Origin: Harmothoe impar
Lineage: Eukaryota; Annelida; Polychaeta; Phyllodocida; Polynoidae
DNA: 64,000 nucleotides
Direction of reading: 5' to 3'
Assembly: GCA_947462335.1 (NCBI GenBank)
Contig: OX381719.1
Location: forward strand, 65,016,808-65,080,807
The notes under the pieces were generated by a model that had not been told where the DNA came from, made no database searches, and saw only the letters and a list, made by a program, of their open reading frames with translations. The position numbers were made by a program, and so were the translations under genes. This document shows, one piece after another, positions 52,198-64,000 of this stretch; position 1 is the first letter of the stretch; each line of letters starts with the position of its first letter.

Positions 52198-52458
52198 CTG
52201 AACCCCACCACAGAGGGACCTTCTGATCATTCCTCTGCTGTAGCATGTGGTTTGCACCATGGTCATACCCACAGGAAGGTCCCTGGATGTGGCTTATTTG
52301 CCAAGTATGCCCCTGGTGGTAAAGGCATGAACTAATGCTTCAGAACCCTGTGAAGCTACCTCTATAGGCAGACCGGTCATCACTAAACCTCATGTAGGGT
52401 CAATATTGGGGTATTAGCAATCTGCAGGGAAAACTGATAAGAATTTGTGAACATAGGC

Positions 52459-52575
52459 AAAAGACCAATGAGTTGCTTATGTTGCTATACTGTAATTGCA
52501 GACATTTTAGCATTTATAAATTTCTGTGAATTTGATAGTAATTCGCTGATTTCCAAGATTTGGCTCTTTATTTCA
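52459..52575 (+). repeat. 117-bp direct repeat, copy 2
   Basis: Partner of 52,081-52,197, 378 bp downstream in the same orientation. Confidence 0.85.
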
Positions 52576-54886
52576 ACATTGTTTATTAGTATTTGCTTTA
52601 TACATATTTTCACATATTTTTCAAAATCGTGAAGATCATGAAAATATGTGCAGTTTACAGTAGGCATCAAAGAATTGATGAATAGTGCTACCCTTTAGGG
52701 GTAAATTCCTTGGTTTCAGTTCTCCTCACTCAGGATAGCTCAATGACGGCATCCTTTTGCTGACGTAGGTTAAGTCATGACGTACTCTGGGTACAGGTTA
52801 TAAAAGAGTCTGATGCCTGATGGTAAAGGGATTATCTAACCCTGTACAGCTCCCAGAGAGACGGGCTGTACATTCACTAATGTGATTCAGGGATTTAGGG
52901 TGAGGCTCAGGGTCCAAACAGAAGTAGAGGGGAAGGATATTGTCTGTTAACTGGGTTTTCCTAGGCAGAGGTAGGAAACTGTTGCCATAGAGAATACTGC
53001 ATATTTGCAGTTATTTTAAACACATTCATACATACTGTCATGTACGAAAGATGATTGACAGGAATCACCAATATATACAAATTGCATATATATACATACA
53101 TATATCATTATGGATGGATATGCATAGATCTGTTACATACCAATCTTCACCCGTTCCTGACAGCCCCAACATCTCCCTCCTCTGATATCCACCAATACCC
53201 ATGTCTCTAAGGCTCTGTGAGCCGCCGCACAGGAAACCAGTAGCATCTGATCCAGCAAGACTTGTGACATCCCCTGCACTCCCCAAGCACATCTATCACT
53301 ACTGAAACCCTATGCTACAGCATTTAACCTGGTGTCTGCTTGGAGATGAGCGGATCTAGGTGGTCGGCTGGGTAGGAATTACACAGAGAAAAGAAGCAGA
53401 ACCACGGTGACCTCCAAATAAAAATGAGAGTCTGGACTCAAACACTGAGGTAACTCTCTCCATGACTCTAACTTGACTCTCAATCATTAGACAGTATTGA
53501 ATAAGGGATATTATAGAGTTATTATAGAGTCCTGCTAATGTTAGGGAGTGCGGGGGAGATTAATCTCAGTGATCCAACAGCGGGTCACAGTGATTCTACT
53601 TATTTTTTCTGTGTAGTGAGTTGGGGAGATATCCAAAGAGTACCTTCAATAGCTGCTGCATGGTTCTAGCATAGGCTGCATGATACAGTACATACATGTA
53701 GAAACACTGCTTCAACAAAAGTACCCCATGTCTACTTTGTGTGGGGCTTACCAATGCAATGATGAGTCTCAAGAGTTCCTTTAAGGCTGTGTTTCATGAG
53801 ATTAGACTGATGTCAGCGTCTTTGACCGGGTGCCATCTATGACTTGTTTGATAGAAAACGTTTTTAGGTCAGATGAAGATATGAATAGACTACTAATTAC
53901 TATTGCCAATGAATACCATTGGAACTCTCATAAAACATCTAATGGATCATCTTAAATGTCAACATTGTTCTCCTGTTTCATATGAGATTCACCTAGCACA
54001 TGATATACATTACACACTTTTGCAAACATCAAATGTCAATTAAAGCATTTCTAGTTTGAAATCAAAATTGAAAGATTGCCTTTTGAAAAAGTTCATGTAG
54101 GACACAAGACAGCTCAGCGTCCAGTGACAGGCTTTGTTAGTTCTGTACGATGAGACTAAAAGGTGAGCTGTGTTAGAGATCAGTCTACATGCAGGATCCC
54201 AGGTCAACCTCTCAGTGTCAGCAGACATTGATCCTGGGAGGCTTTATCACTGTAGTGTCTTGTATAAATGTTTACATAGAGAGGGCCTCAAGGCGAGCAC
54301 CCCAGCCTTGAGAGCGAGAGAAACCTTCAGCAGCCTGAAGTAGTGGATGTTATTAAAATATATGTGAGTTAATATTCAGGAACTGATAAAGCTTCATAGC
54401 AACTTATATAAATATATAGATTCCCTTATACTCTGTGAGAGTATCCGCGTTGGAGGTAAAATATACAATTACCGTACAGGAAGGTTGTCATGGGTAAGTC
54501 TCCACCTATCTGTGCTACATCTTCACCAATAGGAGTGCTTGATTAGCTCTTGTGCCCGTGTTATTGCCTGAGGTATTACATATGTGACTCCTCTGGTATG
54601 AGAAACATGTTAAGCAAAAAAATGTAAAGGGATGTCACTTTTGAGCTAAAAAAGTAGGTGTCTATGTTTAAGCAATTCTTTATTTGAGAGCCTCAAAATG
54701 TGATGCTATTGCAGAATAAAGTGTATAGTGGATCTCAGTTCATGAGAGGCATTTAGTTGATTGTTCAAAGACTCCTTTCCCATTCAGAAGATAATTAGAG
54801 GATCTTATCTGTTATCTGGGATTTATGTTCCCCATTAGTCACCCCATACCTGCCCTGACACATCCTGCCCTGACCATCTGTCTCTG
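52576..54886. other. Noncoding DNA related to 10.5-13 kb
   Basis: TTTGACCGGGTGCCATC (53,820) and GGCATTTAGTTGATTG (54,748) match 12,171 and 12,810. A short AT/CATA microsatellite lies at 53,080-53,110. No gene seen. Confidence 0.45.
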
Positions 54887-54985
54887 CTATAGACCAATGC
54901 AGCAAGAAAGGGTGACTTTTTCATAGAAAAAGTTTGGTTTACATTGGTTTTAGCGGAATCCTCATAACTTTCTCTTTAATGGCTA
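54887..54985 (-). mobile_element. Truncated copy of the CTATAGAC MITE
   Basis: CTATAGACCAATGCAGCAAG, GTGACTTTTTCATA and TTTACATTGGTTTTAGC match the complement of the right half of the 51.6-kb element. The other half is missing. Confidence 0.7.
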
Positions 54986-55004
54986 CCCACTGAACAAAAA
55001 CTTG

Positions 55005-55330
55005 AGAGGATCTTGAGTTCCACTTAAGTGCTTATTCATGTCATTCCCAGTATTTTGACTCAAGTGCCTCACCAGAAAATGTAGACTCGCTTTTCCGAGA
55101 CCATCAAGAGTTATTTCCTGAGTCTGTTTCTCAAGTGTCAATTAAGAGACACCTGGTTATTGTTCTTGAGTCTAAAACTGGTGTTAATCACGGGATTAAC
55201 ACCAATTTTTGTCTCAAAGGAATTATCTAGAGGGACTTGAGTTCCACTCATGTGCTTATTGGTGGGATTTTTGGGATTTTGACTCAAGTTCCTCCCCAGC
55301 AAATGTAGACTCAAACTTTTGAGTGGGACT
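55005..55330. repeat. ~225-bp tandem pair rich in TCAAG motifs, with a hairpin
   Basis: CTTGAGTTCCACT, GTGCTTATT, TTTTGACTCAAGT and AAATGTAGACTC occur in order at ~55,012-55,095 and ~55,237-55,320. Between them TGGTGTTAATC/GATTAACACCA (55,179-55,204) forms an 11-bp stem with a 4-nt loop. Confidence 0.7.
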
Positions 55331-56585
55331 CAAACGAATTCATAAGGCAGGGCTTTATCATAATTGTATTCTTCTTATAGAGAAATACGTTTTCAACTAA
55401 AATAACAGGTCCTTCAGTTGTTGAACAGTTTTTCTTCACTAGAGTTAGCACATTAATCCTAGCCACCAGGCCCAGATGTGATAACAAACCATAGTCAGTC
55501 CTATCATATATGAAATGCTTATTTCCACAGAAGGGGTGTTTGAATAGACACTGGCTTATATCTAACTGATTCAATCTATATAAAATATCAAAAAACACCA
55601 ATCATGAACTCCAAGTAAAGGTATCATATGTGCAGTAAGTACTAAACAATAGAGACATGTCTATGCCCTATTTATTGTGAGATTAGAAGTGATGTATGTC
55701 ACAATTGTGATGAAAGTGTACTATGAGACTTCTGGTGGTCTGGCTCAGAACTATATACCATGACAGAGATAGACTCTCAAGAGTCACTCGAGATATTCCT
55801 GAGAAATGAACATGTAGTGAAAGATCACCGTTTCACACTAGTTCAAAATCTCGGGAGATACTTGCAATCCTCTCAAGTCCTATAGTAATAGTACTCCTCA
55901 GAAGGTAGCAGCACTGATCTGGACAAACATATCTGACTATTTCTACTTACTTTCCCTTTTTTCAAAGTTATATTATAGTCCTTTTTAGTTCGAATCGATA
56001 TCTTGGTCCACCAACAATTTATAAGTCAATGCACTGATGACTAGTTTGCAGTGTGCTACAATGTTTCTCTCTTTCTACCATTCTAAGTACAATTCTAAGT
56101 ACTATGTTCATATGATATAAAATACATCATTATGTACAAACTTTTTTTCCGTATTTGTAGGTAATTCTATTTTGCTGTGGTTGAACCTGTCAATGTAAAA
56201 AAAAAACACGTGAATAAAGATACTTTACTGGGTTGGGATCACTTGACCGCCTCCCAAGTGTTCGCTTCCCCAGGTGCCTTGAGGTAAAGTCGGGGAACCA
56301 CTGCCTAGTTGGAGTTCAGTGAAGTCAACACCCTATTTTACGCACAGCTCCCATGGCTACGGCACTAGGAAGGGTTCAGGCTGGTCTGTGCCCAGTTTCA
56401 TAATTGTTGAACCAAAAAAAACAAAATACACCCCAATTTAATGCACTAACAGACATGGATAAATTTATGCGTGACATGTACAATCTTCGTAGCTATGAAG
56501 GAAAATAGGTATACCTTTAATCTATACCATGGTTTCCCCGTTATATCACAGATTTAATGATGAATTACTTATGAATTCCACGGCC
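55331..56585. other. Noncoding interval
   Basis: No gene or element recognised. Confidence 0.4.
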
Positions 56586-56587
56586 CT

Positions 56588-57440
56588 AAGGAGGGGCTGT
56601 GGCCAGGGGTGCCCCAGCCTTCCCTCAGGCCCATAGGGGTGCAGGAGTGTTGAGGGCGGCCTTCCCCCCCCCCCCCCCCCGACGGCCGTAGGTACGGGAG
56701 GAGTGCGTGAAAATGGGGGTAGGTGGTCTCTAAATTATATCTAGATAGTTGGAGAATAAAACTACAGTTGAATAACTTTCACTTCAAATACACAACATAT
56801 CTACGGATATGTATTGACAGTGTCAGGTCGACATCTAGAATATTGAGTATTTTGGAGGGTGGGTTGTCATCAATTTAGAGCTGTGGGGAAAACGTGTAAA
56901 CTTGTTAAAAAATAGAAATTTAAAAAGGTCAAAAGCAAACAAAATATGTAAACATTTCTAAAAGTAAAAATATTTGAAAATTCCAATACTAACATTTATT
57001 TTGACCAACTATGAGGTCTTAAGAACATTTGTCACCGGAGGGAGGGGCTGTGGTCAGTGGTGCCCGGCCTTCCCTCAGGCCCATAGGGGTGCAGGAGTGT
57101 TTGGGGCGGCCTCCCCTCACCCCTGACGGCCGTATGTACGGGAGGAGTGCGTGAAAATGGGGGTAGGGGGTCTCTAAATGTTATCTAGATAGTTGGAGAA
57201 TCAAACTACAATTGAATAGTTTTCACTGCAAATACACAACATATTTACGGATATGTATTGACAGTGTCAGGTTGAAATCTACAATATTGAGTGTTTCGGA
57301 GAGTGGGTTGTCATCATTTTAAATCTGAGGGGAAAACGTGTAAACTTGTTGAAAAATAGAAATCTAAAAAGGCAAAAGCCAAAAAAATATACATTTCTCG
57401 AAGTAAAAATATTCGAAAATTCCATTACATCTACCTAGGA
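56588..57440 (+). repeat. 451-bp tandem duplication
   Basis: GAGGGGCTGTGG at 56,591 and 57,042 start two units that share TTCCCTCAGGCCCATAGGGG, GACGGCCGTA, GGGAGGAGTGCGTGAAAATG and GGATATGTATTGACAGTGTC. The units are about 90% alike; the first carries a longer C-run. Confidence 0.85.
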
Positions 57441-60400
57441 GGTGTAATCCAGGCAGAATTTGAAAAAAAGGTGATATGTGAGCATTTCATGATGGTAACA
57501 GCAACGCATGTGTTTAGATTATAGATAGGTGAACATAGATTACTTATGCAAGAAGCCTTACTCCGGTTACTTCGCTATGGTAACAAAGCTATAGATACTA
57601 GGGTCATTTCGTCCACACCAATCCCCACTGCAGAGACCTCCTATAGTCTCTACATGGCCATCCTCTAGTACCCACAATACCTTAAGCCCCTCAGTTTAAG
57701 ACAGCTTTTGTGTAACAGATACCAATTAATTTGATTGATTTATGGGTTTATTTCATGCTTCCATGTTTAGACAACTTGAGTTAATGACAGGTCTCACATT
57801 TACATAGTAATACATGTTATAAGAATTAAACAGTAAAGAACTGTAGGAAAGGGCCCCCAAAATAGTATCAGCCAATTACCAAAAAGGTAGGCAGAGGGTG
57901 GTCTTTCTAGGGTCAGGAAGCGGATTTTTGAGAATATTGATATGGATCTTGTTTGATATACGCTTTGAAAATGAACTGTGAATACATGTTTTCCTGACAA
58001 ATTAAGGTAAATGTTACAAAAAAAAATACTGTAACACCCTGAGCTGCAACATGTCAGTACTGCCAAATCTCCTCCCCTCCTCCCAACTCATTACCCAGCA
58101 CCTCGACCATATATTGAAGAATTCAAGCCTCTATGCTGTGTCCCAGTAAACAATAGAAGTTATACACTGTTTTATAACGTTTCTCTATGGCTCCTTATTG
58201 TGGCAAAAACACATTATTTGATGTAACAAGAGTGAGTTTTGGGCAGAGTAATGGTAGAAGTCTGTACAGAAAATAACAGAGCCTGCATGCAGATCCTTCA
58301 ATTAAAAATGTATGAGCGCAGAGTATAATCCCTGTCATACATATGTACATCATTTGTGATATTTTGAATACTTAACCACTATTAATTTACATATACATAT
58401 CCGGGATAACACATATATCTTTGATTTCATTTTACAATAATCATCAATTGCTAAACATGTATAGACTGGTAAGCTAATACCAACCATGGCCACTGTGTGG
58501 TACTCGGCTACCACTTTTTACACCTGATTGCCAACTATTGTTGTCACTTAGTCATGTATAACATAGCACCAGATCTATCAGCTAATAATGGCCCAATATG
58601 ACAAATTAACAAAAGATGGCTTCCGTAGAACATTTACTTCAGGCAGCTTCTGTGTTTTTGATTTAAGATCTGAGATAATGAGCGGTCCTCTAGATGTTAT
58701 CGATACGACAGAACTCATGAAGAATTTCTTAACAAAGACCTGAGGATGAAAGTGAGCTTAAACTGTCACAAGTCATTTGGAATAACAGGGTTTTGAAGTT
58801 CATGATCTGATCTAAGCTCTTTCAGTCCTCCTGAGAGCTCTCTCTATTAATAGGATTTTCTGCCTCAGCTTTGGGACAGGGGAGTGATCCACAAAAGTGA
58901 GCGGAGCTCAATTTCTATTCAGTGGAAAAGAAGGTTGGTAGTAATATGTGTTAGACATTCTATAGGGAAGTAAAGGGAAAGCTGATCAGGGCATCAGCAT
59001 TGCATGTCTATAAGGTTAGCGCTTAGAATACTGGATGTGTATATGGCTATACCACAGTAATTGACAATGCATGATTCTACTCTTTAGAAAAATCTTACCT
59101 ACCGCTATTTGTTTGGCTCCAACCCAGTTAGCGCACTCAGGATGATACAACATGTTTTAGGCTTTCATGCCGTTTAGTTATTCATCATAAATTTTGTCAA
59201 CATTGAGTCATAGTCCTGTTGTGACTGGGGAGGCCCTGTGTTCAGTGGGGCCCTGCACTGTCTTTATTCAGTAAAAGTGCATTTGACAAATATGTATTGG
59301 CAGGTTGTAGAGTCAGGAGTCATTTAAGGGAAGAAGTTTCTTGCATGAGTTAAGGCAGACTTATGAGTGACAGTTTTCCCTAGCTTGGGCCCAAACCTGA
59401 AGATTTTGTCGGCTTAACCCTAGCATGAAATCAAAATGATATTACTGTGATTGAAGTGACTGAAGTTATTCAGCTCATGGCTGGGTCTGGCCTCATTCAC
59501 ACTTCTTAGAATGTTTTCACCAGATAATGGGTTCAGCTACTGGATAGGAGAGTGATCTACAAAGGCTCCCAGAGCTCAAATACTACATTCAGATCACTGC
59601 CACTCACAGCAGGGGAATCAAAGATATGTGTGAGGTTTTCTGAAGACAAGGATTTAGTTTAAATAGGGACTGATAGCGTAGTCTTATAATGAGTGCTTAA
59701 ATCACTGTCATTTACAGCTGAAGATTTTTTTTAGATTCTCTGTTAGCTTGAATTGTTTTTCAGGAATAAACTTTTGATATTAAATTACCAAATTGACATA
59801 GGCTCTTATAATTAAGCAATTCAGACCGAATTTGTCAGTATAGAAATTCATAGTCAGGGCCTAGGAAAGCAAGTTTGCCTAGAACCAATTTCAACACTGA
59901 TTCAAACATTGATTTTTCCTGCATTGAGGCTCATTTCCCAGTGACAGCACAGGAGGCAGAACTATATGTGAAGTACTCTATAGACATGGGTTTAGTGTGT
60001 TCTGTACAGCATGTTTGGATTTTTGTAGTAAATCATTACCATTTACAGCTGAATATTCCTCTTCTTTTCTTTGGTAACTTTACATATTTTTTAGGAAAGC
60101 AATGTAAATCAACAATAAAAATAAAACAATGTAAATGTATGGGACCAAATTGTCAGTATAAAAAGCCACAGTCAGGACCTTTGTTTATCAGGCTGTTGAG
60201 TTCCAAATTGTGTGCCATTGATTTTCCAAACCTTCACACTCTTTTCCCAGTCACAGTGACTCTCTGAGGCCTACTGCTGTGTAAGGAAGAGCTAATGCGT
60301 CATTCAAGAGAATGGTATGATAAGCCTTCAACAGAAGAAAATATACAGATCTTGGAAAGATTTGCGAAGAGTGAGAGAAAATATAACTTCTAGATAGAAA

Positions 60401-61660
60401 TCACTTGTTTTTTGTTGTGTTTTTCCCCCAATTCAATTCACCTGCAAACTACACAGCTGATAGTAGAGTGCAATGGTTAATGATCCCTAGTAGGACTGCA
60501 GCAGTTATTCACCACTGACATCTGAGATGCTTCTCTGACATGTAAGATTCCTTTTCTACCTTACATTTTACAGTTTCTAATTTCAAGGGGATGGCCTTTG
60601 CTACTGCCCCTCACTTCGATAGAGTTCCCTTCCTGATGTCTCCCCATTCCTATGCAGCAGGAAATGTAATGTAAAGGCTGTACCTGCTTCAGCAGTAGAA
60701 GTTCTACAGAAGGGTTCACAATGGCTGCCCGCTGCTTTTCAGGATACCAGAAAGTATAGCTTTCATTCAGAGATAGTAATGAGGGAAAAAACTTTCCAAG
60801 ACATGAGTGGGCAGATGAGGAGAAGAGATCGTCTGAAACTAACTATAACTTCCAAAAGTATACTCAAAGCTCTCTTTGGGTATGAGTCAAAACTCGGTCA
60901 GTCATTCTTTACAGACATTTGTTAAGGGATTTTATGTGAGACCATATTTGAACATACCTGGGACAGTGTTCAAAGACACTTCTTCCATTATCGATTTTTC
61001 TCTGTGTTCACCAAAAGTAATCAACACTCTGACATGGCATTATGTTTAAATAACAACACTTGACAGCTGAATGCTCATAGATTGCTATCAATCTTAGATG
61101 ATACACTAAAGGCGAGGAGTTTTTGCTGAAGTGATGAAATATGCATTTCGTCCCAGAAGTAAGACTATTCATTTCTACTCAAGGCAACATGGAGGAAAAT
61201 ATTATCTGGTTTGCAGTCTGAACATGTGTCAACCTAAGGTTAATCAGCATTACTGTAGCCGACAGGGTGAGAAATGGACAGTTATATCAAGAATTGAAAT
61301 TGAATTTTAGTATCAGTTACTTGGAGCAATGTGAAAATACCTGGAGCAATGTGAAGATAACATTTTGCCAATAATAAACTCCTAAAGTGTCTCCTAGATA
61401 ATGATTAATCCTGTCTTATATGATGAAGAAAAGACAGTATAGATCCTTCTTTGCATGCATGTGAAGTGATATGAAGCTCATGACAATACATCTACTACAA
61501 TGTTTGTTGAAAAAAACAGCTGTTATCCAGCCTGCGATCATGTCCAAATACCCTTGCTCCACAGTCAGATGGCGCTTGAATCTAGGAGGAGAGATTATCA
61601 TTATCCAACCGCTGGGGAGTAACAGCTGAGATGGACACCCTTGTGGGAGACAGGTGTGGT
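57441..61660. other. Noncoding DNA with diverged unit relatives
   Basis: Phrases near 58,800 (TTCATGATCTGATCTAAGCTC) resemble 2,450. Pairs such as TTTACAGCTGAA near 59,712 and 60,044 and CAGTCAGGACCT/CAGTCAGGGCCT near 60,170 and 59,852 show a further internal duplication of ~330 bp. No exon recognised. Confidence 0.45.
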
Positions 61661-64000
61661 AAGAGAGCGTTAATTAATTGATTACAGGATTACAAACCCC
61701 TCCCCCCCCCTCCACCACCCAAAGATCCTATTAGAAAATTCTTTTTTTCTGAAATGAGATTTAATTGTACTGTCAAAAAAGGTCCATTTGGCTTGATGGG
61801 GTTGAACTCAGGATATATATGTGTGAGGCTTATGCCCTACCCGACTGTATGGTTACCTGAAAGCTATACTTGTACTTAATTGGGACTTTTTGGCCCATTT
61901 ATATATTTTTTCTATTTCAAAGAACAAAATCTGTTAGAATATGTATGGGACACTATGTTCAAAATATTGTTTCTTTATGTAAAAACATTAGAGACTGAAT
62001 CCTGGGAAAACTACAGAGAAATTCATTTAATTTAGCATATTATTCCAAGCATGTATATATGGCTAATTACTGTATGATCCTATTACAGATAACTCAAAGC
62101 TCAAAGTAAAATATCTCAGACACTAGCTTGACCCCCCCCCCCTTTTCTTTATACATTATTTTACAGTTCTTATGAATTGGGTCGCATGGTAAAAATCTGG
62201 ACAAATTACTTTTAAACTATTTTGTTGACCAACCTTAACAACTCTCCTGCAGAACGCTGTTTACGCTAAGTTCAGGCCCACAGGAGGTACCTTAGATCCT
62301 GCTCATAAACCACCCTGCCCCTGGTGGTAAAGGGATTAACTAATGCTGCAGACCCTGGGTAGCTCCCTCTGTAGGCAGACACATCATTAATTAACATTGT
62401 TTACGGAATTGTGCTCAGGGTCTGAGTAAAAAAGGCAAAGGTAGGGGAGGATAGATGAGAATCTGTGGACAAGGACTGAGGATAAATGGGTTGCTAATGT
62501 AGTTACATGCATCAAAGCATTAATGAAGGGTATTTCCCTTTACCATGTACGGACAGTAGTACAGTTAGCATCCTTTACCCTTTTAAAAAGTGTATAGTTC
62601 ATCAATTTTAGGTTTTGGTTTGGAAATATGCTTATTGCCTTCAACAATTAGAAAAGTGACAATCTTTTGATATCCTTTGTGTCATCGTCTATTACCAAAT
62701 ATGAGATAAACGTTTAACTAAGATCTTTTATTTGAGCATATGGATGGTATTAACATGCATCACATGAGTCTATACAGATTTATATGTTAAAGTGATGAAA
62801 GATTAAAAATTTAAACATTACAAAACACAAAACTTGAAAACAGATTAAAAACATTATTTCATGTATTATGCCCTTGGTCACCATGATGCTTAAATGCAGC
62901 CCTTGTGAGTAACTCTCCAGTCTTGCATTCAAGCATAGCTGCCAGAAAGGGAGTATGATGCACTAATACAATACCTGTGAGATACTCATCAGGGCTGCAT
63001 TGGTGTATGATGAGAAACATTTTTTAGTGACATGCCTTCCTTAAACAGTTAGAGGGTTAAGTCCTGGCCTTGTGTTTCCCTCAGGCTATCCCAATGACAA
63101 TTGTTTGTGTGGTGCCTAGAGGAGGTAGCTTAGATTCAGGTAATAAAAGGGTCAGACGCCCGGTCTGCACCGGCTGGTAAAGGGATTATCTAATCCTACA
63201 GAACCCGGTGTAGCTCCTCTAGAGAAGGTTTGTTTTATTCATGAATGAGATTTAGGGTTTAGAGGTCAGGCTCTGTGTACAAATTGGCAATAGAGAGGAA
63301 GGATATTGTTTGTATAATTGGGGTTTTCATTGCTGTGGTAGGGTATGTTGTGTCAATAGACAATTCTGACTTTTTTACAAACTCATTTCCTGTCTTTTTG
63401 TCCCACAGGCCAGACATCTAAAGGTACTTACTAATGCTATTGATCCCTGCATAGCTCTTTTTATAGGACCTGAAATTTACATTGTTAAGGGGCTATTGTT
63501 TAGGGTACATGATGCTCATATGTTAATACCACTGAACGCCTCAACGAAACAAGTTGCCTATACAAGGGTTTATACCCTAGTTGAAGTTCATCACTCTGGA
63601 TACTCTGCTGTCTACACGTATGGTTGCTGCTGCAGGATGCACCTTAGTTCCAGGTAATAAAATAGCCATATTCCTCATGTTAAGAAATAATCTAACCCTG
63701 TTTAGCCCCCCTACACGAATGTTATTCATTCATCAATGTGATTTAGGGGTTTAGGGTCAGGCTCTGCAGTACTATAATACTGGGGTGTAATGTACAGTCA
63801 GCAGCTAGGCACGCTACTACCTATTTTTGTCTCCTTTGTTCTCTATGTGCACGTCATATGACAAGACAAGATAAGGGAACCGTGTGTAAGATTAGAGGCC
63901 TAGGAGTGCATGTCTCCTGGTGATGAGACCAGTGTCCTACTAGTATTATAAGATTATAGTACAATAGTATAGTGAGAGTCTCAGTACAATGCATTTATGT
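61661..64000. other. Noncoding DNA with a recurring ~80-100-bp motif
   Basis: GGTAAAGGGATTA(A/T)CTAAT then GTAGCTCC recurs near 62,320 and 63,180, with relatives near 52,318, 52,832 and 63,670. Each is followed at some distance by ATTTAGGGTTTAG or similar and CAGGCTC. Function unknown; no gene recognised. Confidence 0.5.

Noticed and set aside
55980..56000. tRNA B-box-like AGTTCGAATCGA
   Set aside because: No A-box at the right distance and no cloverleaf could be drawn.
59875..60267. 130-aa ORF near the right end
   Set aside because: No ATG at its start, no domain, and it lies in duplicated noncoding DNA.

Overview
This window is eukaryotic, and almost certainly animal, nuclear DNA. It is AT-rich and has no bacterial gene layout. 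Mobile elements, minisatellites and diverged duplications fill most of it. I found no host protein-coding gene, no tRNA and no rRNA that I can support. The retroelement and Polinton types fit a marine invertebrate, possibly a lancelet, but the sequence alone does not fix the species.

The centrepiece is a 10,301-bp Polinton/Maverick (adintovirus-like) element at 33,718-44,018. It has 440/421-bp terminal inverted repeats (TIRs) starting 5'-AGT and is flanked by a 6-bp target duplication, GACCCA. Two paralogous copies of the flanking DNA in this window (near 20,830 and 26,090) lack the element and show the unoccupied site. Reading from the right TIR, the element carries one rightward gene (an Ala-rich protein with a Cys-rich tail). 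A long leftward block follows: an unknown 216-aa protein, an A32/FtsK-type packaging ATPase, a small basic/hydrophobic protein, a conserved Polinton protein split over two frames, a DDE integrase whose chromodomain is cut off by an in-frame stop, a penton-like protein, a pVI/pX-like basic protein, the major capsid protein, an adenain-type cysteine protease and a last small ORF. This is a virion-making, packaging and integrating gene set, but it has no protein-primed DNA polymerase B. The TIRs are about 98% alike, so the insertion is fairly young.

The host DNA around it is a local array of a unit of roughly 8-9 kb, whose segments I call Q, R and P. The copies run P1 (15.7-17.6 kb), Q1-R1 (18.7-24.2), Q2-P2 (24.2-29.3) and Q3-R3 (31.7-51.3). 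More diverged relatives lie at 6-13 kb and 52-64 kb. Because the copies align, later insertions stand out: a ~1-kb insert with a 23-bp minisatellite at 26.7-27.7 kb; two arrays of one 146-bp repeat family in opposite orientation, each centred on an RFX/X-box-like palindrome (29.5-30.3 and 44.6-45.35 kb); the Polinton; and a 2,433-bp foldback element (47,111-49,543) with a 5-bp target duplication and an empty site in R1.

The left 15 kb holds three minisatellites (21, 91 and 51 bp), a short TIR element, a long hairpin and a truncated non-LTR reverse transcriptase. The right 13 kb holds a 279-bp TIR element, a 451-bp tandem duplication and recurring diverged motifs.
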